From contig JBCBRU010000137.1 of NCBI GenBank assembly GCA_039819565.1, positions 1-16,512 of the forward strand: DNA of 16,512 nt. Direction: 5' to 3'. Under the pieces are notes generated by a model that saw only the letters and a list, made by a program, of their open reading frames with translations, had not been told where the DNA came from and ran no database searches. The position numbers and the translations under genes were made by a program. Positions 6,880 to 13,099 of the stretch are shown here, in pieces (position 1 is the stretch's first letter; each line of letters begins with the position of its first letter). The stretch comes from JAHQVK01 sp039819565 (lineage in GTDB: Bacteria; Myxococcota; Kuafuiibacteriia; Kuafuiibacteriales; Kuafuiibacteriaceae).

Positions 6880-8303
6880 TTCTCGACCACGACCGCGCCG
6901 GTGGATACTGGGGGGCGGTTTATGTCTTCACCGCCGTGAAGGGACTCCAGGTCGTCATCGACGGGCCGGTGGGTTGCGAGAACCTCCCGGTGACCTCGGT
7001 CCTCCACTACACTGATGGGCTTCCCCCTCACGAGCTGCCGGTCGTGGTTACGGGCCTATCGGAGGAAGAGTTGGGGAAGGAGGGCACCGAGGGCGCTATG
7101 CGTCGTGCCCACGAAACTCTCGACCCGGGCCTGCCCACGGTTGTCGTCACGGGCTCGATCGCGGAGATGATCGGGGGAGGCGTGACCCCCGAGGGCACGG
7201 GCATTCAGCGCTTCCTGCCGCGAACCATCGACGAGGATCAGTGGCAGAGCGCCGATCGCGCCATCTCGTGGCTTTGGAACACATACGGGGCCAAGCGGGG
7301 CAAGATGCCTCGCGCCACGAAGCGGCCTGAAGGCGCCAAGCCTCGAGTCAACCTCATTGGGCCCACGTACGGATACTTCAATACCTGGTCGGATCTTGCG
7401 GAGATCCGACGCCTGGTGGAGGGGGTGGGCGCTGAGATCAACATGGTGTTCCCTCTCGGGAGCCATTTGGCGGATGTCTCGCGACTCGTAGATGCAGATG
7501 TGAATATCTGCATGTATCGCGAGTTCGGACGACTCCTGTGTGAGAGCCTCGAGAAGCCCTATCTGCAGGCCCCGATCGGCATGCACAGCACGACCGCGTT
7601 TCTCCGGAAGCTCGGGGAGCTTTTAGGTTTGGATCCGGAGCCTTTCATCGAAAAGGAGCGGCACACCACCCTTAAGCCCATCTGGGATCTGTGGCGTTCC
7701 GTGACTCAGGACTTCTTCGCCACCGCGAGCTTCGGGGTGGTGGCCAACGAGACCTATACTCGAGGGCTCAAGAATTACCTGGAGAATGAGTTGGGGCTCC
7801 CCTGCCATTTCGCGTTCTCGAGAACGGCCGGCAGAAAGCCCGATAACGCAAAGGTGCGGTCCGAGATACGGGAGAAGACCCCTCTGGTCGTCTTCGGCAG
7901 CTACAACGAGCGCATGTACCTCGCCGAGATGGGCTCGAAAGCGAGCTACATCCCGGCATCCTTCCCGGGGACTGCGATACGGCGTCATACGGGCACCCCT
8001 TTCATGGGTTACTCCGGCGCCTCCTACGTCCTTCAGGAAGTCTGTAACAGTCTCTTCGATACACTATTTAACATCCTGCCGCTCGGTACGCAGCTCGATG
8101 AGGTTGATGCAACCCCGTCGAGAGTTCATTCCGAGCTGCCCTGGGATCCTGAGGCCAAGGCTGCTCTCGACGCGTTCGTCGAGCAACTGCCCGTGATTGC
8201 TCGGATCTCGGCGGCTAAGCGGTTTCGCGACGAAGCGGAGGCGGCAGCACGAGCGCGGGGGGAGAACCGCGTGACGAAGGCAAGAGTGGAGGCAGTGCGA
8301 TGA
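6873..8303 (+). CDS. bchZ: Chlorophyllide a oxidoreductase subunit Z
   Basis: BchZ is the NifK-like partner of BchY in COR. C35, in G-P-V-G-C-E-N-L-P, is the expected single BchZ ligand to the cluster shared with BchY. Further marks are HYTDGLPPHELPVVVTGLSE (46-65), the TGSIAEMIGGGV turn (about 91-102) and a C-terminal light-independent-reductase tail ending in RISAAKRFRDEAEAAAR. Length, 476 residues, is normal. GAGAGGAG at 6857-6864 serves the ATG at 6873, which lies inside the end of bchY. The stop overlaps the next small gene (ATGA), so transcription appears to run from bchC into puf. A 9-bp perfect hairpin at 7388-7410 and a locally AT-rich stretch around 8055-8075 lie inside the coding region. 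Confidence 0.96.
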   Translation: MLVLDHDRAGGYWGAVYVFTAVKGLQVVIDGPVGCENLPVTSVLHYTDGLPPHELPVVVTGLSEEELGKEGTEGAMRRAHETLDPGLPTVVVTGSIAEMIGGGVTPEGTGIQRFLPRTIDEDQWQSADRAISWLWNTYGAKRGKMPRATKRPEGAKPRVNLIGPTYGYFNTWSDLAEIRRLVEGVGAEINMVFPLGSHLADVSRLVDADVNICMYREFGRLLCESLEKPYLQAPIGMHSTTAFLRKLGELLGLDPEPFIEKERHTTLKPIWDLWRSVTQDFFATASFGVVANETYTRGLKNYLENELGLPCHFAFSRTAGRKPDNAKVRSEIREKTPLVVFGSYNERMYLAEMGSKASYIPASFPGTAIRRHTGTPFMGYSGASYVLQEVCNSLFDTLFNILPLGTQLDEVDATPSRVHSELPWDPEAKAALDAFVEQLPVIARISAAKRFRDEAEAAARARGENRVTKARVEAVR

Positions 8304-8590
8304 CGATGTCAGATTTTACCACGGGAGAGATCAGGGGGAGTGGCGTCACGGCGCGCAGTCGCGAGGTCGGAACCGACGCACACGGCGCTGGAATCGAGCG
8401 CAAGCGGCGGCTCGAGCGGCGGGAGCTCCTCGTCTATTACTATCTCGGATTTGTAGTGTTCCTCCCGCTTGTATGTGGGGGGCGCGCCCTCAACCTCCTC
8501 CGCGGGAGGATGGGTGAGAACGACGGGTCGGCCATCGCCGAGACCAGCGCGCGAGTCGGCGACATGCTGGGTTTCGCGTTCATGGCCTGA
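8300..8590 (+). CDS. Small single-span membrane protein, PufQ-like
   Basis: This 96-residue protein has a hydrophilic N-terminus, a basic stretch RKRRLERRE (34-42), one membrane span of about 18 residues (43-60, LLVYYYLGFVVFLPLVCG) and a short tail. Position (between bchZ and pufB), size and topology, with basic residues just before the helix, match PufQ. In Rhodobacter PufQ is encoded at the same place and affects bacteriochlorophyll supply to the antenna. I see no sequence identity strong enough to be certain, so the symbol is left empty. GGAGG at 8288-8292 is a good ribosome site and the start overlaps the bchZ stop by 4 bases, supporting a real, co-translated gene. It could instead be a lineage-specific membrane peptide. 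Confidence 0.7.
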   Translation: MTMSDFTTGEIRGSGVTARSREVGTDAHGAGIERKRRLERRELLVYYYLGFVVFLPLVCGGRALNLLRGRMGENDGSAIAETSARVGDMLGFAFMA

Positions 8591-8630
8591 GCCGATCCAA
8601 GATTTGTTGAGCCTGCGGGTTCGACAGCGA

Positions 8631-8654
8631 GTTCGTCTTCTACGGGAGACGAAT
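8631..8654 (+). other. Hairpin in pufQ-like/pufB intergenic leader
   Basis: TTCGTCT (8632-8638) and AGACGAA (8647-8653) form a perfect 7-bp stem with an 8-base loop, extendable by a G-U pair. It lies about 47 bases before the pufB ATG, in the 110-base gap after the pufQ-like gene. As RNA it could protect a processed 5' end of the pufBA message. That role is an inference from the processed puf transcripts of purple bacteria. Confidence 0.45.
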
Positions 8655-8700
8655 GAACCTCGTGCCGCTCGGCGGGACGAGTGCCGAAAGGGTACAGTCA

Positions 8701-8919
8701 ATGGCAGATGAAAACGGAGGAATTTTCTCCCAATCCGGGCTGAGCGAGGCCGAGGCCAAGGAGGTTCAGGGGTACATGATGCAGTACTTCATGCTCTTCC
8801 TAGCATTCGCAATCGTCGCCCACATGCTCATGTGGATCTACAAGCCGTGGTTCAGCGGGGACGAGATGGGCGCCATGGTGACTCCGGTCGCCCAGGCCAT
8901 CTCGACCTTCGTGGTTTAA
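8701..8919 (+). CDS. pufB: Light-harvesting complex 1 beta polypeptide
   Basis: PufB is the outer antenna peptide of the LH1 ring around the reaction centre. The 72 residues contain the beta-chain opening GLSEAEAKE (13-21), one membrane helix and the bacteriochlorophyll-ligand histidine H41 in A-I-V-A-H. The end-of-helix W-I-Y-K-P-W-F (45-51) follows. Two points are unusual. The chain continues about 21 residues past PWF with a hydrophobic tail (AMVTPVAQAISTFVV), while most LH1 beta chains stop within a few residues. Gln23 also stands where many beta chains have a second, cytoplasmic-side histidine. GAAAGGG at 8686-8692 supports the ATG at 8701; an upstream in-frame ATG at 8653 would cut into the hairpin and is less likely. 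Confidence 0.93.
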   Translation: MADENGGIFSQSGLSEAEAKEVQGYMMQYFMLFLAFAIVAHMLMWIYKPWFSGDEMGAMVTPVAQAISTFVV

Positions 8920-8932
8920 AGAGGAGCGAAAC

Positions 8933-9109
8933 GTGCACAAGATTTGGATGATGGTCGACCCTCGTCAGGCCATGCTCGGACTCTTTACCTGGCTCGGCGT
9001 CCTGGCTCTGATGATTCACTTCACCCTGCTCAGCACCGAGCGGTACAACTGGCTCGACGACCCGAAGCCGGCAGCTGCGGAGCAGCAGTCGGCGCTCCCG
9101 TCGAACTGA
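8933..9109 (+). CDS. pufA: Light-harvesting complex 1 alpha polypeptide
   Basis: PufA is the inner LH1 antenna peptide and pairs with PufB. The gene is short (58 residues) and uses a GTG start at 8933, so it is easily missed; GAGGAG at 8921-8926 is its ribosome site. The protein opens M-H-K-I-W and continues VDPRQAMLG, the classic LH1 alpha N-terminus. It has one membrane helix with the bacteriochlorophyll ligand H29 in A-L-M-I-H-F, followed by L-L-S-T-E-R-Y-N-W-L (32-41), again diagnostic. A tail of about 17 residues rich in Ala/Gln/Pro follows. It begins 13 bases after the pufB stop and is followed by a strong hairpin before pufL, the usual arrangement for making more antenna than reaction centre. 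Confidence 0.96.
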   Translation: MHKIWMMVDPRQAMLGLFTWLGVLALMIHFTLLSTERYNWLDDPKPAAAEQQSALPSN

Positions 9110-9111
9110 GA

Positions 9112-9168
9112 GGGTTGGCGGAGCTGGTGACGGATCTCCTCGGGGTCCTTCGCTAGGTCCGCCAATCC
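9112..9168 (+). other. pufA-pufL intercistronic hairpin
   Basis: GGGTTGGCGGA (9112-9122) pairs with TCCGCCAATCC (9158-9168) in an 11-bp stem with one G-U pair. Part of the 35-base loop (GGATC with GGTCC) can pair again. There is no T-run after it, so it does not look like a simple terminator. In Rhodobacter a hairpin at this same place stabilises the upstream pufBA fragment against 3' exonucleases, giving excess antenna mRNA. By position and strength I infer the same role here. Confidence 0.7.
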
Positions 9169-9200
9169 CCGCCCAGGCCCTCTCGATCGGAGGTTGATGA

Positions 9201-10040
9201 ATGGCCTTGCTCAGCTTTGAAAGAAAATACCGAGTCCGAGGCGGGACCCTCGTGGGCGGCGACCTGTTCGACTTCTGGGTCGGTCCGTTCTACGTCGGCT
9301 TCTTCGGCGTTACGACGATCTTCTGCGTGATTCTGGGAACAGCGCTCATCGTATGGGGCGCTGCGAGCGGGACCGGGGTCGCAGAGCAAACCTTTAATAT
9401 TTGGCGTATCAATATCGAGCCGCCGCCGTTGAGCTACGGACTCGGGCTCGCTCCCCTGAACGATGGCGGCCTTTGGCAGATCATCACCGCATGCGCTCTA
9501 GGCGCTTTCGGTTCGTGGGCGCTCCGTCAGGTGGAGATCAGCCGAAAGCTGGGGATGGCGTACCACATCCCCGTGGCCTACGGCACCGCGGTCTTCGCGT
9601 ACTTCACGCTGGTGGTGATCCGTCCTGTCTTGCTCGGGGCTTGGGGCCACGGCTTCCCCTACGGAATCTTCAGTCACTTGGACTGGGTATCCAACGTCGG
9701 CTACCAATACCTTCATTTCCACTACAACCCGGCCCACATGATCGCGGTCTCCTTGTTCTTCACGACAACCTTTGCTCTCGGTCTGCACGGGTCGTTGATC
9801 CTCTCGGCGCTGAATCCAAAACGCGGCGAAGAGGTGAAGTTCTCGGAGCATGAGGATACGTACTTCCGTGACTTCATCGGCTATTCGATCGGAGCGGTTG
9901 GTATTCACCGATTGGGTCTGTTGCTCGCGCTTTCGGCCGGGGTCTGGAGCGCCATCTGTATCGTGATCAGCGGTCCTGTCTGGACGCGAGGGTGGCCAGA
10001 GTGGTGGGGATGGTGGCTCAACCTCCCGATCTGGAGCTGA
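9201..10040 (+). CDS. pufL: Photosynthetic reaction centre L subunit
   Basis: PufL is one of the two core subunits of the type II reaction centre, with five membrane helices. The 279 residues open with ALLSFERKYRVRGGTLVGG. Key residues (Rhodobacter sphaeroides numbering in brackets) are special-pair ligand H179 [173], accessory-pigment ligand H159 [153], special-pair hydrogen-bond donor H174 [168] and Y168 [162], which lies between cytochrome and special pair. Iron ligands are H196 [190] and H236 [230]; QB proton-path residues are E218 [212], D219 [213] and S229 [223]. The +6 offset comes from counting Met1 and from about five extra residues in the periplasmic loop after helix A. The C-terminus is a little shorter than in Rhodobacter. 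GGAGGT at 9189-9194 is an excellent ribosome site for the ATG at 9201. Confidence 0.98.
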   Translation: MALLSFERKYRVRGGTLVGGDLFDFWVGPFYVGFFGVTTIFCVILGTALIVWGAASGTGVAEQTFNIWRINIEPPPLSYGLGLAPLNDGGLWQIITACALGAFGSWALRQVEISRKLGMAYHIPVAYGTAVFAYFTLVVIRPVLLGAWGHGFPYGIFSHLDWVSNVGYQYLHFHYNPAHMIAVSLFFTTTFALGLHGSLILSALNPKRGEEVKFSEHEDTYFRDFIGYSIGAVGIHRLGLLLALSAGVWSAICIVISGPVWTRGWPEWWGWWLNLPIWS

Positions 10041-10056
10041 GAAAGGGTTAGAGAAC

Positions 10057-11043
10057 GTGTTCGAGCTAAAACCGGACTACCAAAACATCTTTACCCAGAT
10101 TCAGGTCCGAGGAGAGCTGGATCCGGGAGTGCCCATCAAGGAAGGCATCTTCCCTCGAGTCAACGACGGCTTCTTCAGCCACCTCGTGGGTCGTATCGGG
10201 AACGCCCAGTTTGGCCCTGTCTATCTGGGTTGGCTCGGGGTGCTGTCCGTTGTCTTCTTCTCTGTCGCCTTCCTGATCATCGGAATGAACATGTGGGCCT
10301 CCGTTGGTTTCAGCCCAGTGCAGTTCATTCGCCAGCTCCCTTGGCTGGCCCTCGATCCACCTCCGCCCAGCCTCGGTCTGAGCTGGCCGCCCCTGAATCA
10401 GGGCGGATGGTTTTTGATCACCGGGATGTTCCTGAGCGCCTCGATCTTCTTGTGGTGGGGGCGCTGCTATCTTCGCGCCCGCGCCCTGGGTCTCGGCACC
10501 CATGTTTCGTGGGCTTTTCTTTCCGCAATCTGGCTTTATATGGTGCTCGGCTTCTTTCGGCCTATCGCGATGGGGAGCTGGGGCGAGGCCGTCCCCTACG
10601 GGATCTTCCCTCACCTCGATTGGACGGCCGCCTTCTCGATGCGCTACGGCAACCTCTTCTACAACCCCTTCCACGCGCTCTCCATCGCGTTCCTCTACGG
10701 GTCGACCCTGCTCTTCGCGATGCACGGGGCGACGGTGTTGGCGTGTGGGCGTTACGGAGCCGAGCACGAGGTGGGCCAGGTCGTAGATCGCGGCACCGCG
10801 GCCGAGCGAAGCGCGCTCTTTTGGCGGTGGTGCATGGGGTTCAACGCTACCTATGAATCCATCCATCGCTGGGCGTGGTGGTTCGCGGTCCTCACCACCC
10901 TGACGGGCGGTATCGGTATCCTCCTCACGGGCACCGTGGTGGATAACTGGTACCTCTGGGCAGTGAAGCACGGCGTGGCGGCGGAGTACCCAGCGGCCTA
11001 CCCCGTGGTTCCCGACCCCGCGCAGATGGGAGGTTCTCAGTGA
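10057..11043 (+). CDS. pufM: Photosynthetic reaction centre M subunit
   Basis: PufM is the second core subunit. The 328 residues begin at a GTG with GAAAGGG at 10041-10047 upstream and show the family start DYQNIFTQIQVRG. Equivalents of known residues (R. sphaeroides numbers in brackets) are H186 [182], special-pair ligand H206 [202], Y214 [210] on the active electron branch, iron ligands H223 [219], E238 [234] and H270 [266], and W256 [252] at QA. The C-terminus extends about 16-20 residues past the usual end in species without a bound cytochrome, as expected for reaction centres that dock PufC. It follows pufL by 16 bases and overlaps pufC by 4 (GTGA). It is a standard marker gene and would place the organism phylogenetically. 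Confidence 0.98.
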   Translation: MFELKPDYQNIFTQIQVRGELDPGVPIKEGIFPRVNDGFFSHLVGRIGNAQFGPVYLGWLGVLSVVFFSVAFLIIGMNMWASVGFSPVQFIRQLPWLALDPPPPSLGLSWPPLNQGGWFLITGMFLSASIFLWWGRCYLRARALGLGTHVSWAFLSAIWLYMVLGFFRPIAMGSWGEAVPYGIFPHLDWTAAFSMRYGNLFYNPFHALSIAFLYGSTLLFAMHGATVLACGRYGAEHEVGQVVDRGTAAERSALFWRWCMGFNATYESIHRWAWWFAVLTTLTGGIGILLTGTVVDNWYLWAVKHGVAAEYPAAYPVVPDPAQMGGSQ

Positions 11044-12098
11044 GACGCCTATCGATGACCTACATCGTGCTCGGGGGCTCTCTGGCCATCGGGTTGGTGG
11101 TTCTATACGCGGCCTTCTTCCGTCCCGATGTCACGACCGTGCAGCGAGGCTTCAAGGGCATCGGCATGGAGCTCAACGTCAACCGGGCGACGGCCAAGAT
11201 GCAGGCCGAGAAGAACCAGATGCCCGAGCCGCTCCCGGCGGTGCCCCTCGAGGGGCCTCGGGCGGGGGATATCTATCAGAATGTCCAGGTTCTAGGGAAT
11301 TTGTCGGTCGCCCAGTTCGGGCGGATGATGAACGCCTACTCTCTATGGGTCGCGGGCAACGCGAACAACTGCGCCTACTGCCACAACGTCAACAATATGG
11401 CCTCGGATGAGGTCTACACGAAGGTCGTCGCGCGAAAGATGACCCAGATGACCCAGAACATTAACCAGAACTGGACATCTCATGTTGGGGCAACCGGTGT
11501 GACTTGCTACACCTGTCATCGAGGGAATGGGATTCCCGAGTACGTTTGGTGGTCCGGGCGACCGGGACCAAATGAATATACGTACGGGCTGGGCTCGAAC
11601 GCTCAGCAGAATGCGCCGGCCGAGAGCGTGGGTCTCGCCTCTCTGCCGGGAGATCCCTTTAGCTCGTTCCTCATGGGAGACCGCAACATCGGCGTCGCGG
11701 GAAGTGAGGCTCTACCCCACGGGAACCGGTCGTCGATCAAGCAGACGGAGTGGACCTATGGCCTGATGATGCACTTCTCGAACGCCCTTGGGGTCAATTG
11801 CACGTATTGCCACCAAAGCCGCGCTTTCAAGATGTGGAACCAAAGCCCGCCCCCGCGGGCCACCGCTTGGTACGGCATTCGGATGGTGCGAGAGGTGAAC
11901 AATAAATATATTGGGTACCTGCAAGAGAACGAGATCTATCCTGCGGATACCTATCCGGATGACGAGCTCCCCAAGGCCAACTGTATGACCTGTCATCAAG
12001 GTGTATATAAGCCGCTTCTCGGCGCGCCGATGCTCAACGACTATCCTTCCCTGAAGGAACTCCCCCCGAAGGACGAAGTCTCCCTCGCTTCGCCCTGA
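11040..12098 (+). CDS. pufC: Reaction-centre tetraheme cytochrome c subunit
   Basis: PufC is the periplasmic cytochrome bound to the reaction centre; it re-reduces the photo-oxidised special pair. The 352 residues contain exactly four C-x-x-C-H haem sites, at 111-115, 156-160, 254-258 and 315-319, in the two-plus-two spacing of this family. Methionine-rich helices (M96/M97, M134/M137, M243/M244) precede several sites and would supply sixth ligands. The N-terminus is a basic start followed by one hydrophobic segment (about 8-27) with no lipobox cysteine. It therefore looks like a membrane-anchored form rather than the lipoprotein form known from Blastochloris viridis. The GTG at 11040 overlaps the pufM stop. 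This is the last gene of the puf block; a hairpin covers its stop codon. Confidence 0.97.
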   Translation: MRRLSMTYIVLGGSLAIGLVVLYAAFFRPDVTTVQRGFKGIGMELNVNRATAKMQAEKNQMPEPLPAVPLEGPRAGDIYQNVQVLGNLSVAQFGRMMNAYSLWVAGNANNCAYCHNVNNMASDEVYTKVVARKMTQMTQNINQNWTSHVGATGVTCYTCHRGNGIPEYVWWSGRPGPNEYTYGLGSNAQQNAPAESVGLASLPGDPFSSFLMGDRNIGVAGSEALPHGNRSSIKQTEWTYGLMMHFSNALGVNCTYCHQSRAFKMWNQSPPPRATAWYGIRMVREVNNKYIGYLQENEIYPADTYPDDELPKANCMTCHQGVYKPLLGAPMLNDYPSLKELPPKDEVSLASP

Positions 12099-12123
12099 GC
12101 TCCGTCGAGACATCCGGGGCTCA
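12096..12123 (+). terminator. Hairpin over the pufC stop, candidate 3' end
   Basis: TGAGCTCCG (12096-12104, containing the TGA stop) and CGGGGCTCA (12115-12123) pair over 9 bp with one G-U and a 10-base loop. The nearest T-run (six T at 12162-12167) is about 38 bases further on, so this is not a textbook intrinsic terminator. It may stabilise the pufLMC message 3' end, with termination occurring later or only partly. Confidence 0.4.
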
Positions 12124-12442
12124 CTCGTTCGTTCGCCGCTTCCTTCCTAGCCTAAGTCCGCTTTTTTCTTGAACGAACGGTTGAGATGAATATGGGGCGG
12201 GTCCAACCCGTCGCGGACGGATCCGCGATCCTCGCAACACGGCCCTCCGGACTGCGGTCCTTTGTCCTCCAGAGAGAGACCTGGCCCGCCGTCGAGGGGG
12301 GCTCCTTTTCCTGTCATCTTAGCCGTTTGTACGCGTTCTCGAGGTCCCTCCCGGCCGAGTGTGCGGCTTCGTTCGAGCGTACGTGTATCAAGGTCTAATC
12401 CGCCTTGATTAAAAACAAACGCGTGTCGAAGGTCCCGGCACC
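12099..12442. other. 344-base gap between puf and act operons, structured, no gene
   Basis: I see no convincing gene here. The longest + strand reading frame (12186-12398, 70 codons) looks like nothing known and has no good ribosome site. The gap holds a 9-bp perfect inverted repeat, CGTTCGTTC (12126-12134) with GAACGAACG (12171-12179), whose loop contains six T. It also holds a 7-bp perfect hairpin with a 4-base loop, TCGCGGA/TCCGCGA (12211-12228), and a short inverted pair GTACGC/GCGTAC at about 12328-12382. Near the end is an operator-like repeat (12387-12409). The tail (12404-12421) is much more AT-rich than its surroundings. The region probably combines the puf 3' end with the act promoter. 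Confidence 0.6.
12387..12409 (+). promoter_or_regulatory. Operator-like inverted repeat around a -10-like box, upstream of actA
   Basis: ATCAAGG (12387-12393) and CCTTGAT (12403-12409) are perfect inverted arms 9 bases apart. The spacer contains TCTAAT (12394-12399), a 5-of-6 match to the sigma-70 -10 box. No clear -35 is seen at 16-17 bases upstream, so the promoter would need an activator or another sigma factor. It lies 33 bases before the actA GTG. It does not match TGT-N12-ACA, so the ACIII operon may not answer to PpsR. The binding protein is unknown. Confidence 0.4.
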
Positions 12443-13099
12443 GTGAGCTCGATTTTCCCTCGATGGACCAATCATCTGCCAACGGCAGCGGCGGCCGCGG
12501 TCCCAGTTCTGGGGCTTGGCGTGGCGGTTGGCGTCACTTACTTCTTCTCCCCGTACTACACGGACGTCGGCTACAGCCCCGAGCAGCCGGTGGCGTATAG
12601 CCACGAGCTGCACGCGGGTGAGATGGGTATCGACTGCCGATACTGCCACAACACGATCGAGTACGCGGGGTACGCAGCGGTGCCAGCGACCGGGACCTGC
12701 ATGAACTGCCACAAGTACGTCGGCACGGAGCGGGAGTCCCTGGCCGCGGTCCGGGAGTCTTGGGACAGCGGAGAGTCCATCCCTTGGATGAAGATTCATC
12801 AGCTGCCGGACTATGCCTACTTCAACCACAGCGTGCATGTGAGCGCGGGCGTGGGCTGCGTGTCCTGCCACGGGAGGGTGGACCACATGGAGGAGGTCTA
12901 CCTTCAGGAGCCGCTCAGCATGGGCTGGTGCATGCGCTGCCACCGCAACGCCGAGGTCAATCTGCGACCCCCGTCGGAGGTGACAAACATGGCGTGGTCC
13001 GCCGAGGAAGAGGGCTACGACGTCACCCAGGACAAGACCCATCCCTACAACACGCGGGGCATCAACCCCCCCCAGAACTGCTCAGGATGCCACCGATGA
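12443..13099 (+). CDS. actA: Alternative Complex III pentaheme cytochrome subunit ActA
   Basis: ActA is the membrane-anchored pentaheme cytochrome c of ACIII, a quinol oxidase unrelated to cytochrome bc1. The 218 residues have one N-terminal membrane helix (about 13-35) followed by a periplasmic domain. That domain holds five C-x-x-C-H sites at 65-69, 86-90, 139-143, 163-167 and 213-217, the last ending one residue before the stop. Histidines (H54, H57, H130, H132) could be distal ligands. The GTG at 12443 has GAAGGT at 12428-12433. The stop overlaps the actB start (ATGA). Related cytochrome c7-like proteins exist in other complexes, but actB and actC directly downstream fix the assignment. 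An 8-C run near 13066 is a possible sequencing weak spot; the frame is intact. Confidence 0.93.
   Translation: MSSIFPRWTNHLPTAAAAAVPVLGLGVAVGVTYFFSPYYTDVGYSPEQPVAYSHELHAGEMGIDCRYCHNTIEYAGYAAVPATGTCMNCHKYVGTERESLAAVRESWDSGESIPWMKIHQLPDYAYFNHSVHVSAGVGCVSCHGRVDHMEEVYLQEPLSMGWCMRCHRNAEVNLRPPSEVTNMAWSAEEEGYDVTQDKTHPYNTRGINPPQNCSGCHR

Noticed and set aside
8037..8070. Possible puf promoter inside bchZ in a locally AT-rich stretch (TACACT as -10)
   Set aside because: Purple bacteria can have puf promoters upstream in bchZ/pufQ, but the -10 is only 4 of 6, no -35 is visible at proper spacing, and the codons encode a conserved BchZ stretch.
8590..8630. TGT...ACA pair in the pufB leader as a PpsR site
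   Set aside because: The spacing is 16 bases, not the 12 required by the motif.
12186..12398. Possible 70-codon gene in the pufC-actA gap
   Set aside because: No recognisable features, no ribosome site, arginine/serine-rich shadow-like composition, and overlap with hairpins.
12760..13095. Open + strand frame upstream of actB that would lengthen ActB by 112 residues
   Set aside because: It lies wholly over actA in another frame, has Arg/Gly/Pro-rich shadow composition, and the Tat signal right after the ATG at 13096 must be N-terminal.
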